Shown in pieces: positions 44,820-51,090 of a DNA stretch of 51,090 bases. Made by a program: the position numbers and the translations under genes. The DNA comes from Candidatus Levybacteria bacterium RIFCSPHIGHO2_01_FULL_36_15 (GTDB lineage: Bacteria; Patescibacteriota; Microgenomatia; Levybacterales; GWA1-39-11). Position 1 is the first letter of the stretch. Every line of letters starts with the position of its first letter. The stretch is taken from assembly GCA_001782015.1 (NCBI GenBank), contig MFNJ01000056.1, positions 1-51,090 on the forward strand. Reading direction: 5' to 3'. The notes below the pieces were generated by a model, which worked only from the letters and a program-made list of their open reading frames with translations, searched no databases and was not told where the DNA came from.

Positions 44820-46289
44820 TCAGAACCACTCCTCGGTTGCATGGTAAATGAAACTTGGATTAGCAAAATACCAATCTTTATTTAATGACCCTTTAATTCC
44901 GTAGCTACCTAAATTAACTATTTTGTAAGTATCTTCATTATTTAATACTGCCTCATGTCCTTCCAGCAGATCTTTAGGTCCAACACCAATTGCCATACCT
45001 TTGTCATCTATTGCTCCCGCAGCTTCCAAATATAATGCCAGAGGCAGACTTCTTACCGTACTTTTATATTTATAATCATAAATAGCGAACTTCTTACCCG
45101 GATATTTCTGCAACAGAAATTTTGAGTTTGAATCTGCATAATATGATGTGTAATTTGTGGCATTCTTAATTTCAGTAAAGTCTTTACTTAAACTGGCAAG
45201 AACTATAATTGCAATGGACAATAATGCGATTAAACTGCTTCTTTTAAACAATTCAAAAATCACGACTGCGGACAATAAAAGAACAACAGGATGAGTAAAA
45301 ACAAGATAGCTTTCAAAAAGAACACTTCTGGTATATCTAAGCAGAATAAGCATGGAAGCAAAACCTGCAGTTATAAGAATCCATTCTTTGGAGATTGATT
45401 TTTTTATAATTTTTAATCCTAATACAATAGCAACACCCAGCATTAAGAACAACCCGATTATTTTTTGCCCTCCAATTATGTGCGCCCATTGCTGCGGCCA
45501 GAAAGACATAATATAAGTTGACCAGCGCCTGCCCAGCACATCCAAAGAAATTCTGTATTGATCATGAAGATAATAATAAAGCATATTTTTTATATTAAAA
45601 AAGTTGTGTCCGAAATCAGAAATTATAATCGGAAGAAGCGGTAAAACAATACCACAGACAAGAAGTATTATGTGTTTTAACCTGAAATACCTAAGAATCA
45701 GTAATGTAAGTAAAACTATAAAAAATAAGGCAACTCCCTGCAAATGTATGGAAGCGGCCATGCTAGCAAAAAACCCCAATAAAAATATATATTTTGCCTT
45801 CTTTTCTCTTATGTATCTTACTCCGGACCAGATTGCCGCAAGAGATAACAATGAAATAGGAGACTGATTTGTAAGATTTGTTCCCTGCGTAATTTGTGCT
45901 GATGAAACCGCAGTTAATATTCCAACAATAATTCCAAATTTTTTATCAATAAGCTCTGCTCCCAACTTAATCATTAAGTAAACAAAAAGAACATACAATA
46001 GTGTTAAGAATACCCAGGGCGATATTACGGAATACGGATAGAAAACAGTTCCCAGCATAATAAACCAGTACCACTGCCCGCCGGTCTGAAACGGCCCCGC
46101 AGAAGAAAATGGCCCCAGAAGAGGAAGTTTGCCGGAAGAAAGCGCGTGCCTTGCAATAAGAGCATCATGCGCCTGATCATACGCAAGGCCAAACCTGTTC
46201 TGGTAATTATAAAATCTCAAAACAAAAGCAAGCAAAACTATAAGAATTGCGGAAATCCCAAACCAGTGCAGTTTAACTTTTTTTAACAT
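44820..46289 (-). CDS. GT-C membrane glycosyltransferase, GT39/PMT-like, DQ subtype
   Basis: A 489-residue polytopic protein. The first outer loop, RFGLAYDQAHDALIARHAL (D38, Q39), puts it with the two DQ-type proteins at the left end of the window. TGGQWYWFIMLGTVFYP corresponds to their GPVFYY block. SAQITQGTNLTNQSPISLL and ASMAASIHLQGVALFF follow. The short C-terminal outer domain ends in NPSFIYHATEEWF. It overlaps the upstream GT-C gene by 17 nt. As with the others of its type, replacement of the catalytic-loop Glu by Gln may mean a different mechanism or substrate. Confidence 0.84.
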   Translation of the reverse strand: MLKKVKLHWFGISAILIVLLAFVLRFYNYQNRFGLAYDQAHDALIARHALSSGKLPLLGPFSSAGPFQTGGQWYWFIMLGTVFYPYSVISPWVFLTLLYVLFVYLMIKLGAELIDKKFGIIVGILTAVSSAQITQGTNLTNQSPISLLSLAAIWSGVRYIREKKAKYIFLLGFFASMAASIHLQGVALFFIVLLTLLILRYFRLKHIILLVCGIVLPLLPIIISDFGHNFFNIKNMLYYYLHDQYRISLDVLGRRWSTYIMSFWPQQWAHIIGGQKIIGLFLMLGVAIVLGLKIIKKSISKEWILITAGFASMLILLRYTRSVLFESYLVFTHPVVLLLSAVVIFELFKRSSLIALLSIAIIVLASLSKDFTEIKNATNYTSYYADSNSKFLLQKYPGKKFAIYDYKYKSTVRSLPLALYLEAAGAIDDKGMAIGVGPKDLLEGHEAVLNNEDTYKIVNLGSYGIKGSLNKDWYFANPSFIYHATEEWF

Positions 46290-47457
46290 ATTTTTTTAGA
46301 AAAACACCCTTCAGAAAAAGTATTAAAACTGTCAGAAATGAAGACCCTATGGCAATAATATTCATAAAGGACAGGACCTGCGGAACCGGCTTATCCCAAT
46401 TTCCAAGATATATAAAAGGCGCATATTGAAAAATTGAAAGTATGGAAAAAATAATTACCGGTATAAATATAAAATAACTTTTTGAAATATACGCGGCAAA
46501 CGGTAAAGCATACAAAAGGTACCAGGGTTGAAAATTTGTCCTAAGACATGCAAGTATAACGGGAATAATCATGGATACAAATGACAGATAAAAAAACTGT
46601 TTGTAATTCTCTTTATTTCTGTTACTCAATAAATAATAAATGTAAACCGGTATCAAAAACACCGTAGCAAACTTAATTCCAATAGACAAGGCAAGAGCCA
46701 GGAAAGAATAAAATAATTTTTTTTCCAACAAAAGATAAACGGACAAAATAGCAAAAAACATCATTACAATATCGTTATGCGCGGACACCAATGATTCGGT
46801 TAAAATAAGCGGATTTAAAGCAAAAAATGCCAGCCCGAATAACGGATTAACTGATTTAGTTTTAATAAGCACTTTTTCTATAAAATAAGCGCTTCCGATA
46901 AAGCTTGAAAGAACCAACAGTTTAAATAAATAAAAAGTTAATAGAAAATAATTTAAACCGATAAAAGAAAATGGAACCGTAAGGATAAGCCATACTGGAC
47001 CATAAGGATATGTTCTATGGGTCCAGTGCATAAATGAAAGCATGGGATCACCAGGAAAGTCAAGAGCTTTATGAACGTAAGGATTTTGGTTATAATAAGT
47101 TATTATCTTTGCGTCAAAAATATAATTAAATAAATCATAAGAAAATGCGTTGTAGGAAAGAAACAAAATAGCGCTAACTGTAAGAATTATTGTCCACACT
47201 TCTCTTCTTTGCAGTTTGCCCAATTTGATAAGTTTTAAAGTCCAAAGAAAAAGTGAAAAAATAAATATCACCGCGAATGAAAAAATATAAGTTGACAACG
47301 GCCGCTGGAAATATCCAATGTACTGAAAGAATTTTTGTATTTCCTGCCATATTGAAAGGCGCGACAAGGTAAGACTAAGATCTACCTGGGTAAAAGAATA
47401 AAGCGAGATAATAACAGATGCAATAATCCAGCTAATAAACAGAATTTTTTTACCCAT
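46273..47457 (-). CDS. GT-C membrane glycosyltransferase, GT87-like
   Basis: A 394-residue polytopic protein. The first outer loop contains NYIFDAKIITYYNQNPYVH and MHWTHRTYPYGPVWLILTV, then the hallmark LNPLILTESLVSAHNDIVMM, whose NPL...AHND block is shared by prokaryotic mannosyltransferases of the GT87 and MptB type. SIGIKFATVFLIPVY and TNFQPWYLLYALPF are further marks of the group. It should use a polyprenyl-phosphate sugar at the outer face. It is the first gene after a 63-nt gap in which I see only weak inverted repeats (AATCT/AGATT) and no clear promoter. Confidence 0.8.
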   Translation of the reverse strand: MGKKILFISWIIASVIISLYSFTQVDLSLTLSRLSIWQEIQKFFQYIGYFQRPLSTYIFSFAVIFIFSLFLWTLKLIKLGKLQRREVWTIILTVSAILFLSYNAFSYDLFNYIFDAKIITYYNQNPYVHKALDFPGDPMLSFMHWTHRTYPYGPVWLILTVPFSFIGLNYFLLTFYLFKLLVLSSFIGSAYFIEKVLIKTKSVNPLFGLAFFALNPLILTESLVSAHNDIVMMFFAILSVYLLLEKKLFYSFLALALSIGIKFATVFLIPVYIYYLLSNRNKENYKQFFYLSFVSMIIPVILACLRTNFQPWYLLYALPFAAYISKSYFIFIPVIIFSILSIFQYAPFIYLGNWDKPVPQVLSFMNIIAIGSSFLTVLILFLKGVFLKKYVKKS

Positions 47458-47520
47458 ACATGTTGTTAAATCTTAAAACCTGAATCTAAAAACTTTCAGA
47501 TTTGAAATGTAGTTTTGATC

Positions 47521-48285
47521 TTAACTATATATTCCTTTTAAAATATTTGATCTTATTTTAAAAAGTTCCAGCAGACCTTCCAGTGAATCTCTTATTGGAC
47601 TTACTCTTCTTGTTTCAACATAGAGCCATTCTACAGGTACTTCCTTTATTTTAAAACCCATGTTGCCTGCTATATATAAAAGTTCCACGTCAAAACCTGC
47701 CGTAACCGATGAGCCTTTTATTTTAGAAAAGCCGTGATGTATTTTGGAAATTTTTGAGAAAACATCATGAGCTGATTTTTTGGTAAAAACTTTAAAACCG
47801 CACTGGGTGTCTTTAATGCCATTTAATCCTACGAGCATTGATCTTAAAGTAATCATACCCTGAGCCATAATGAGTCTGGTGAAAGGCGCACCGCGTCTTT
47901 TGCTGCTTCTTGAACCTATCACAACATCATAACCGTTGTTAAAGTAAGGCAACAGTTTTTCAATTTCTTCTATGGGTGTTGCCTGGTCCATATCGGTAAA
48001 CAAAATAAAATCTCCTTTTGCGTGTAAAACACCGCTTGTAACCGCACCGGCTTTACCCAAATGATTATTTTTTAATATCCTGAACTCGTTATGATTTTCT
48101 TTTACAAATTTTTCTACAAATTCACGGCTTCCGTCATCGGATCCGTCATCCACAACAATAACCTCATAAGAAAAATTTTTCCTTTTCTTGCTCAAATAAC
48201 TTTTAATCTTATCGAGTGTTCCTTTTTGCAGATTCGCCATTTCATTGTATGAAGGAATCACCACAGAGAGCAGAAAATTATCCAT
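47521..48285 (-). CDS. GT2 family glycosyltransferase, ALG5/DPM-like polyprenyl-phosphate sugar synthase candidate
   Basis: A 254-residue soluble enzyme. SVVIPSYNEMANLQKGTL, YEVIVVDDGSDDGSREFV, LGKAGAVTSGVLHAKGD and ILFTDMDQATPIEEIEKLL place it with ALG5/DPM-type synthases; the last resembles the TDADLATP motif of ALG5. IKDTQCGFKVFTKKSAHDV and GFDVELLYIAGNMGFKIKEV are the acceptor-side blocks. A good promoter, TTGTTT-N17-TATAAT, lies just upstream. It stands directly before the GT87-like gene, and the two could form a donor-synthase and transferase pair (inference). Confidence 0.88.
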   Translation of the reverse strand: MDNFLLSVVIPSYNEMANLQKGTLDKIKSYLSKKRKNFSYEVIVVDDGSDDGSREFVEKFVKENHNEFRILKNNHLGKAGAVTSGVLHAKGDFILFTDMDQATPIEEIEKLLPYFNNGYDVVIGSRSSKRRGAPFTRLIMAQGMITLRSMLVGLNGIKDTQCGFKVFTKKSAHDVFSKISKIHHGFSKIKGSSVTAGFDVELLYIAGNMGFKIKEVPVEWLYVETRRVSPIRDSLEGLLELFKIRSNILKGIYS

Positions 48286-48297
48286 AAGCTCATGTTA

Positions 48298-48326
48298 ATT
48301 ATACAAAACTTTATACTATTAAACAA
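48298..48326 (-). promoter_or_regulatory. Probable promoter TTGTTT-N17-TATAAT
   Basis: On the minus strand TTGTTT (48,321-48,326) and TATAAT (48,298-48,303) are 17 bases apart, with the -10 ending twelve bases before the ATG at 48,285. The predicted leader is about five bases. It sits in the 48-nt gap after the lamin-tail gene and separates the surface-protein module from the glycan genes. Confidence 0.6.
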
Positions 48327-48333
48327 AAAGATA

Positions 48334-49671
48334 TTAGAGGTAAGAATTGTTAAGCTGAAGAATATTTCCTTTTTTATCCTGGAGTTCTACATGCAATTTT
48401 ATATTTCCTATGTCTGAATGGTATGCACATATTCCACCAGAAGAACAGGTTCCAAGAATAATGTCACGGCCCAACTCTTCCTGTTTATCAAGATCTACCA
48501 AACCACTCACTCCCTGGGCAACCGTATCTGTATCATAGGTAAGCGTGTATGAAAGTTTCTCAAAATCTTTGATGTTATTAACCGTAAACGTGAGAGTCTT
48601 TGCATCTTCCGAAAGTTGCATTGACAAAGAAGGATTTTTTTCATTTTCTGAAAGATTTGCTGCCTTTGGCGTGCCAAAGTCATTTCCCTCAACATCCCAA
48701 TAAGTAGTGTCATTACACTCCTGATCATTGCAGGTATGCCAGCTGGTTACCAAAGCGCCATTTCCCGGAATATCATCTCTTTCCATAGAACGTTTATTAT
48801 TAGTTCCGTTTACACCATGGAATGGTTGGTTATTACTATCATCTGCGGTATCAATCAAATTTCCAGAATCAGTCCAAAGTCCTTTATAAAGCTTAATTTG
48901 CAGATCACTGTTTCTTAAGACTAAACCGGAATCAACAATGTCAGGATCAACATTAATAGCAGAAGCAGCTTTACTAAGTCTTGTTATTAAAAATAAACCG
49001 TTGGCAGAGATAGAATAACCCGAAGGAATAGTAACTATTAATGTCTCCGTATTACCTCCAACCAGAGCAGTAATCTGCCATCCTGAAATGTCTATTTGCT
49101 GGCTAGTCATGTTTCTAAGCTCAAGCCATTCATCATTTGAATTTTCATCCGATCCCATCCACATTAATTCATTAATCACTACGTCTCCTTGATTAATTGC
49201 GGGAGGCGTGACAACAGGAAGTTGAACCGTAAGCAGCCATGGCAAGCTATACGCGCTTTCATATCCATACTGATCTTTTGCCCGCGCCTGCCAGTAATAC
49301 GCTCCTTCAGGAAGCTGAGTGAGCATAAATGAAGCATCACTTATCCACCCCGAATCCGCGTATAAATCGGTCAAAGAAGAATCTTTAAAGGCTTTAAATT
49401 TGTAAGAAATATCAGCATCCGGACACATACTGGTAGAGGAATTCCAGGTAAAAGTTTGATCGGCAATAGTACTTACTGTGGTTTCATCCGCCGGAGATAA
49501 TAAAACAGGAACAGATGGCGTTGACCAGCAGCCTGTAGAAACAATGTTTCCGGAAATTGATGCTTGTGATGTAAAAGCGGAATTAGTAACAGGTATAAAA
49601 TTCAGGGCAAGTAAAACTGTAAATATTGATAGTTTTGAAAATAATCTTAATAATGTATTTTTAATATTCAT
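48334..49671 (-). CDS. Exported lamin-tail-domain protein with SipW-type signal
   Basis: A 445-residue exported protein. Residues 1-31 form a signal peptide, followed by SAFTSQASISGNIVSTG, the segment seen after the cleavage site of SipW-dependent proteins. Residues about 51-148 look like a fibronectin-type or similar beta domain (FTWNSSTSM, YYWQARAKDQYGYES). From 162 a lamin-tail domain begins with GDVVINELMWMGSD and NDEWLELRNMTSQQIDISGW. The last 100 residues are another beta-rich domain. There is no C-terminal anchor or sortase motif. A strong GGAGGG lies about nine bases before the ATG, which overlaps the signal-peptidase stop (ATGA). It is probably a surface or secreted structural protein and a likely substrate of that peptidase. 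Confidence 0.85.
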   Translation of the reverse strand: MNIKNTLLRLFSKLSIFTVLLALNFIPVTNSAFTSQASISGNIVSTGCWSTPSVPVLLSPADETTVSTIADQTFTWNSSTSMCPDADISYKFKAFKDSSLTDLYADSGWISDASFMLTQLPEGAYYWQARAKDQYGYESAYSLPWLLTVQLPVVTPPAINQGDVVINELMWMGSDENSNDEWLELRNMTSQQIDISGWQITALVGGNTETLIVTIPSGYSISANGLFLITRLSKAASAINVDPDIVDSGLVLRNSDLQIKLYKGLWTDSGNLIDTADDSNNQPFHGVNGTNNKRSMERDDIPGNGALVTSWHTCNDQECNDTTYWDVEGNDFGTPKAANLSENEKNPSLSMQLSEDAKTLTFTVNNIKDFEKLSYTLTYDTDTVAQGVSGLVDLDKQEELGRDIILGTCSSGGICAYHSDIGNIKLHVELQDKKGNILQLNNSYL

Positions 49672-50252
49672 GTACTTACGCCCTCCGATTTTACTTCTTC
49701 TTTTGCCTTTCTGCCGGCAAGCATCTTGCTTATTTCCTTTTTAATGTTTAACACTTCGCTATACACAATAATTGTGGCAGGAATAACAACTAGCAGCACA
49801 AATCCAATTGTTGTTTTAGCAAATCCGATTGGATAACCTAAATACGGAATAGACGCTATCACTTTTCCTAAAATCATATTTGGATAAACAGGCATAGAGT
49901 CTGGAAACTTATTAGCATCTCCTTTTGTTATATAGACTATGGAATTTTTGCTGTTTTTCACCTCGAATATCCTATGCGTGATGGTGCTCTTGGGATCTTT
50001 AATGCTTGATTCAGATGATGTTTTGAATGTTATGATATCCCCTTTTTTGTAGTCATCAATAGGATGTGAGACAACAAGACTATGTGTTTTTACCAATGGC
50101 TCCATGGAACCAGATTGGACCACAAAGATTCTATAATCTTTTGGCCATCCCAGTACAGAAAGAACAGTAATAACCCCTACGAATATAAGGAGTGTCAATA
50201 CGACCCAATATATGAATCTTAAGATTTTTGTCATATCTACCTTAGATTTCAT
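49668..50252 (-). CDS. sipW: Signal peptidase I, SipW/archaeal-type (S26B)
   Basis: A 194-residue membrane protease with a helix near 15-33 and another near 140-165. The nucleophile is in VVQSGSMEPLVKTHSLVV (S49), and the catalytic His is H93 in STITHRIFEVK, so this is the Ser-His form found in ER, archaeal and SipW enzymes rather than the Ser-Lys form of ordinary LepB. YITKGDANKFPDSMPV holds the third conserved acidic region (D112). Genes for SipW-type substrates flank it on both sides, as in Bacillus tasA-sipW loci. Met7, with AAGG five bases upstream, is a possible alternative start. A 12-bp hairpin separates it from the TasA-like gene. The symbol is by analogy. Confidence 0.9.
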   Translation of the reverse strand: MKSKVDMTKILRFIYWVVLTLLIFVGVITVLSVLGWPKDYRIFVVQSGSMEPLVKTHSLVVSHPIDDYKKGDIITFKTSSESSIKDPKSTITHRIFEVKNSKNSIVYITKGDANKFPDSMPVYPNMILGKVIASIPYLGYPIGFAKTTIGFVLLVVIPATIIVYSEVLNIKKEISKMLAGRKAKEEVKSEGVST

Positions 50253-50267
50253 TTGATCATCTAGTGA

Positions 50268-50299
50268 GTTGCATAAGGATTTTTCTGTCCCTATGCAAC
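50268..50299 (-). promoter_or_regulatory. Strong intercistronic RNA hairpin between TasA-like and signal-peptidase genes
   Basis: On the minus strand GTTGCATAGGGA pairs with TCCTTATGCAAC around an eight-base loop. That is twelve consecutive pairs, one of which is G-U and would be A-C on the other strand, so the fold only works fully in minus-strand RNA. No U run follows, so it is not a standard terminator. It probably protects the 3' end of the TasA-like message or reduces readthrough into the peptidase gene. Confidence 0.7.
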
Positions 50300-50323
50300 C
50301 TGTCTAGATAATCAAGATTAATC

Positions 50324-50875
50324 TTATGGGGCAACGTTTTCCGCTACAAAAACTTCTCTCCAAGAACAAACTTCACCTTGATCACCACTATCTGCTGAGT
50401 CATCAAGTTGTGCACGTTGCCATACAACTTGACTCCAGTTAGGATTAAGCTGATCAAACGGCGGATTTCCTGTAATCTCTTCTCTATTCTCTGGACCAAC
50501 TAAGTCCATAAGAGGACCGTTATATATCTCCCTAACTTTCTCGTCTCCTCCTGCCCAACCTGTTCTAAGCTCAAGGTTCGTCTTTCCGCAGACAACACCT
50601 TCAACATTGTCTACATACATGTAAACCTGAACAGGTACATTTCCTGTATTGTAAGCTTCAGCTCTTCCCCAGGGCGTCCATTCCCCCGGTACCAAAAGAC
50701 TGGTGTTTATGGGTTTGTTTTCACTAAAATTATGGACTACCAAATTCACGCTTCCTGTAGCTATAGTGTTTCCTTCAATTTCATCTTGTGAGCTGAATAC
50801 TCCTGCTACCGTAGCTCCTGCAACTACTGACACGGCCGCTACTATCATTACTAAAGAAAGCAATATTCTTTTCAT
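50324..50875 (-). CDS. TasA/CalY-like SipW-dependent surface protein
   Basis: A 183-residue exported protein from the ATG at 50,875. The ORF track begins three codons earlier at a GTG; the ATG follows AAGGGGGGTG and is preferred. The signal peptide is MKRILLSLVMIVAAVSVVA, followed by GVFSSQDEIEGNTIATGSV, the SipW-type motif also seen in the lamin-tail protein. The rest is a beta-rich domain with VPGEWTPWGRAEAYNTGNVP, where camelysin and TasA have their conserved PG block and the 'tGn.p' strand. The end (residues about 110-183) is specific to this protein, with two Cys residues in the mature chain. It is the first gene of the module, less A+T-rich than its neighbours, and likely a strongly expressed fibre or layer subunit. 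Confidence 0.83.
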   Translation of the reverse strand: MKRILLSLVMIVAAVSVVAGATVAGVFSSQDEIEGNTIATGSVNLVVHNFSENKPINTSLLVPGEWTPWGRAEAYNTGNVPVQVYMYVDNVEGVVCGKTNLELRTGWAGGDEKVREIYNGPLMDLVGPENREEITGNPPFDQLNPNWSQVVWQRAQLDDSADSGDQGEVCSWREVFVAENVAP

Positions 50876-50884
50876 TTTTTTCAC

Positions 50885-51030
50885 CCCCCTTCGCCCGCCG
50901 GATTTTTTACATAGGCGGTATTTGTTTAAATCTTTTTATTTTTATCAAACTCTTAATAGTCTTCATGCTTCGGAGGGGCAGCCTCCCCTCTTTGTCCGCC
51001 GTAGTTTTAATGAAGGCGGATCCAGTTTTT
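50885..51030 (-). promoter_or_regulatory. GC-rich structured 5' region of the TasA-like gene
   Basis: The 150 nt before the gene are unlike any other gap in the window. They hold CCGCC/GGCGG (50,895-50,918) and TCCGCC/GGCGGA (50,995-51,020), each with a 14-nt loop, and between them GGAGGGGCAGCCTCCCCTC (50,972-50,990), which can pair in more than one register. The first stem lies immediately before the AAGGGGGGTG ribosome site. TTGATA is present in between but no convincing -10 box. It may be an RNA regulator or leftover palindromic repeats. Confidence 0.5.
50972..51020. repeat. REP-like GC-rich palindromes
   Basis: Two adjacent inverted repeats, GGAGGGGCAGCCTCCCC and TCCGCC-N14-GGCGGA, in otherwise A+T-rich DNA. 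Their style (GGCGGA arms, CTTCGGAGG core) resembles palindromic intergenic repeats I remember from CPR genomes, but I cannot confirm other copies from this window. Confidence 0.4.
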
Positions 51031-51033
51031 CTA

Positions 51034-51063
51034 TAAAAAAACCGATTCTCTAAGAACCGGTTT
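51034..51063 (-). terminator. Rho-independent terminator of the gene beyond the right edge
   Basis: On the minus strand AACCGGTTCT, loop TAG, AGAATCGGTT forms a ten-base stem (one G-U) followed directly by a run of T. On the plus strand no T run follows, so it acts on minus-strand transcripts entering from outside the window. It isolates the surface-protein module from upstream transcription and is the only canonical terminator I can see. Confidence 0.8.
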
Positions 51064-51090
51064 CAAATCATTATTGCGAATTTTCCAAAA

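Noticed and set aside
47458-47520. AATCT/AGATT inverted repeats in the gap upstream of the GT87-like gene
   Set aside because: Five-base arms in A+T-rich DNA are expected by chance, and neither a T run nor a promoter accompanies them.
1-48285. Oligosaccharyltransferase (PglB/Stt3) among the large membrane proteins
   Set aside because: No WWDYG-type motif is present in any of the polytopic proteins; all the large ones fit GT39-like, YfhO, PTPS-related or GT87-like patterns better.
1-51090. Alternative genetic code with UGA read as an amino acid
   Set aside because: TGA ends many genes exactly where family alignments end (for example at 8,198, 9,114, 33,646 and 36,127) and never interrupts a conserved domain.
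1-51090. CRISPR array, insertion sequence, prophage or att site
   Set aside because: No regularly spaced direct repeats, transposase, integrase or phage gene is visible; the only repeats are the A+T run in one YfhO gene and the GC-rich palindromes at the right end.

Overview
The window looks like one continuous cell-surface glycan locus from a reduced, A+T-rich bacterial genome. The best guess is a member of the Candidate Phyla Radiation of the Microgenomates type. Seen directly: strongly A+T-rich DNA, very tight gene packing with many 1-23 nt overlaps, and TGA used as an ordinary stop (so not the UGA-Gly code of Gracilibacteria/Absconditabacteria). It also carries a DUF5652-like small membrane protein, a SipW-type signal peptidase with SipW-type exported proteins, and many multi-spanning glycosyltransferases. 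The lineage is inference from gene content; no rRNA or tRNA is present to test it.

I count 41 genes plus one broken fragment. Thirty are glycosyltransferase-like: 18 polytopic GT-C-type proteins (GT39/PMT-like, YfhO-like, PTPS-related, GT87-like), nine GT2 enzymes and three GT4 enzymes. There is also one MOP-type flippase, one methyltransferase, an extended SDR sugar-nucleotide enzyme and a split transketolase. I see no oligosaccharyltransferase, O-antigen ligase, Wzy/Wzz, NDP-sugar pyrophosphorylase, mobile element, CRISPR array, tRNA or rRNA.

Layout. (1) 1-10,899, minus strand: SDR, transketolase N and C halves and a GT2 form one tight operon that continues, probably with its own added promoter, into five GT-C genes, the last running off the left edge. 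(2) 10,898-15,544, plus strand: methyltransferase, GT-C and YfhO, divergent from (1), the two first start codons sharing one CATG. (3) 15,554-27,479, minus: three blocks (YfhO+GT-C; GT4+GT2+GT4; GT4+YfhO+GT2+GT2), each with its own probable promoter. (4) 27,487-28,611: a small island unlike the rest, with a DUF5652-like protein on plus and a possible nucleoside deoxyribosyltransferase-fold protein on minus. (5) 28,696-39,965, minus: a nine-gene glycan operon with the flippase, a secreted hypothetical protein and a frameshifted small ORF. (6) 40,010-48,285, minus: PTPS-related, GT39-like and GT87-like proteins and a DPM/ALG5-like GT2. (7) 48,334-51,063, minus: a surface-protein module made of a TasA/CalY-like protein, a 12-bp RNA hairpin, a SipW-like signal peptidase and a lamin-tail-domain protein, behind a GC-rich structured leader and a terminator belonging to the gene beyond the right edge.

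Proposed logic (inference): cytosolic GT2 and GT4 enzymes build lipid-linked glycans and DPM-like GT2s charge polyprenyl phosphate with single sugars. The flippase exports the former, and the array of GT-C enzymes adds sugars outside the membrane. The SipW module supplies exported surface proteins that might be among the acceptors. The SDR/split-transketolase pair may make an unusual sugar. Most transcription-unit starts have a TATAAT-like box only 7-12 nt before the start codon, suggesting leaderless or nearly leaderless mRNAs, while several operon-internal genes keep a Shine-Dalgarno sequence.
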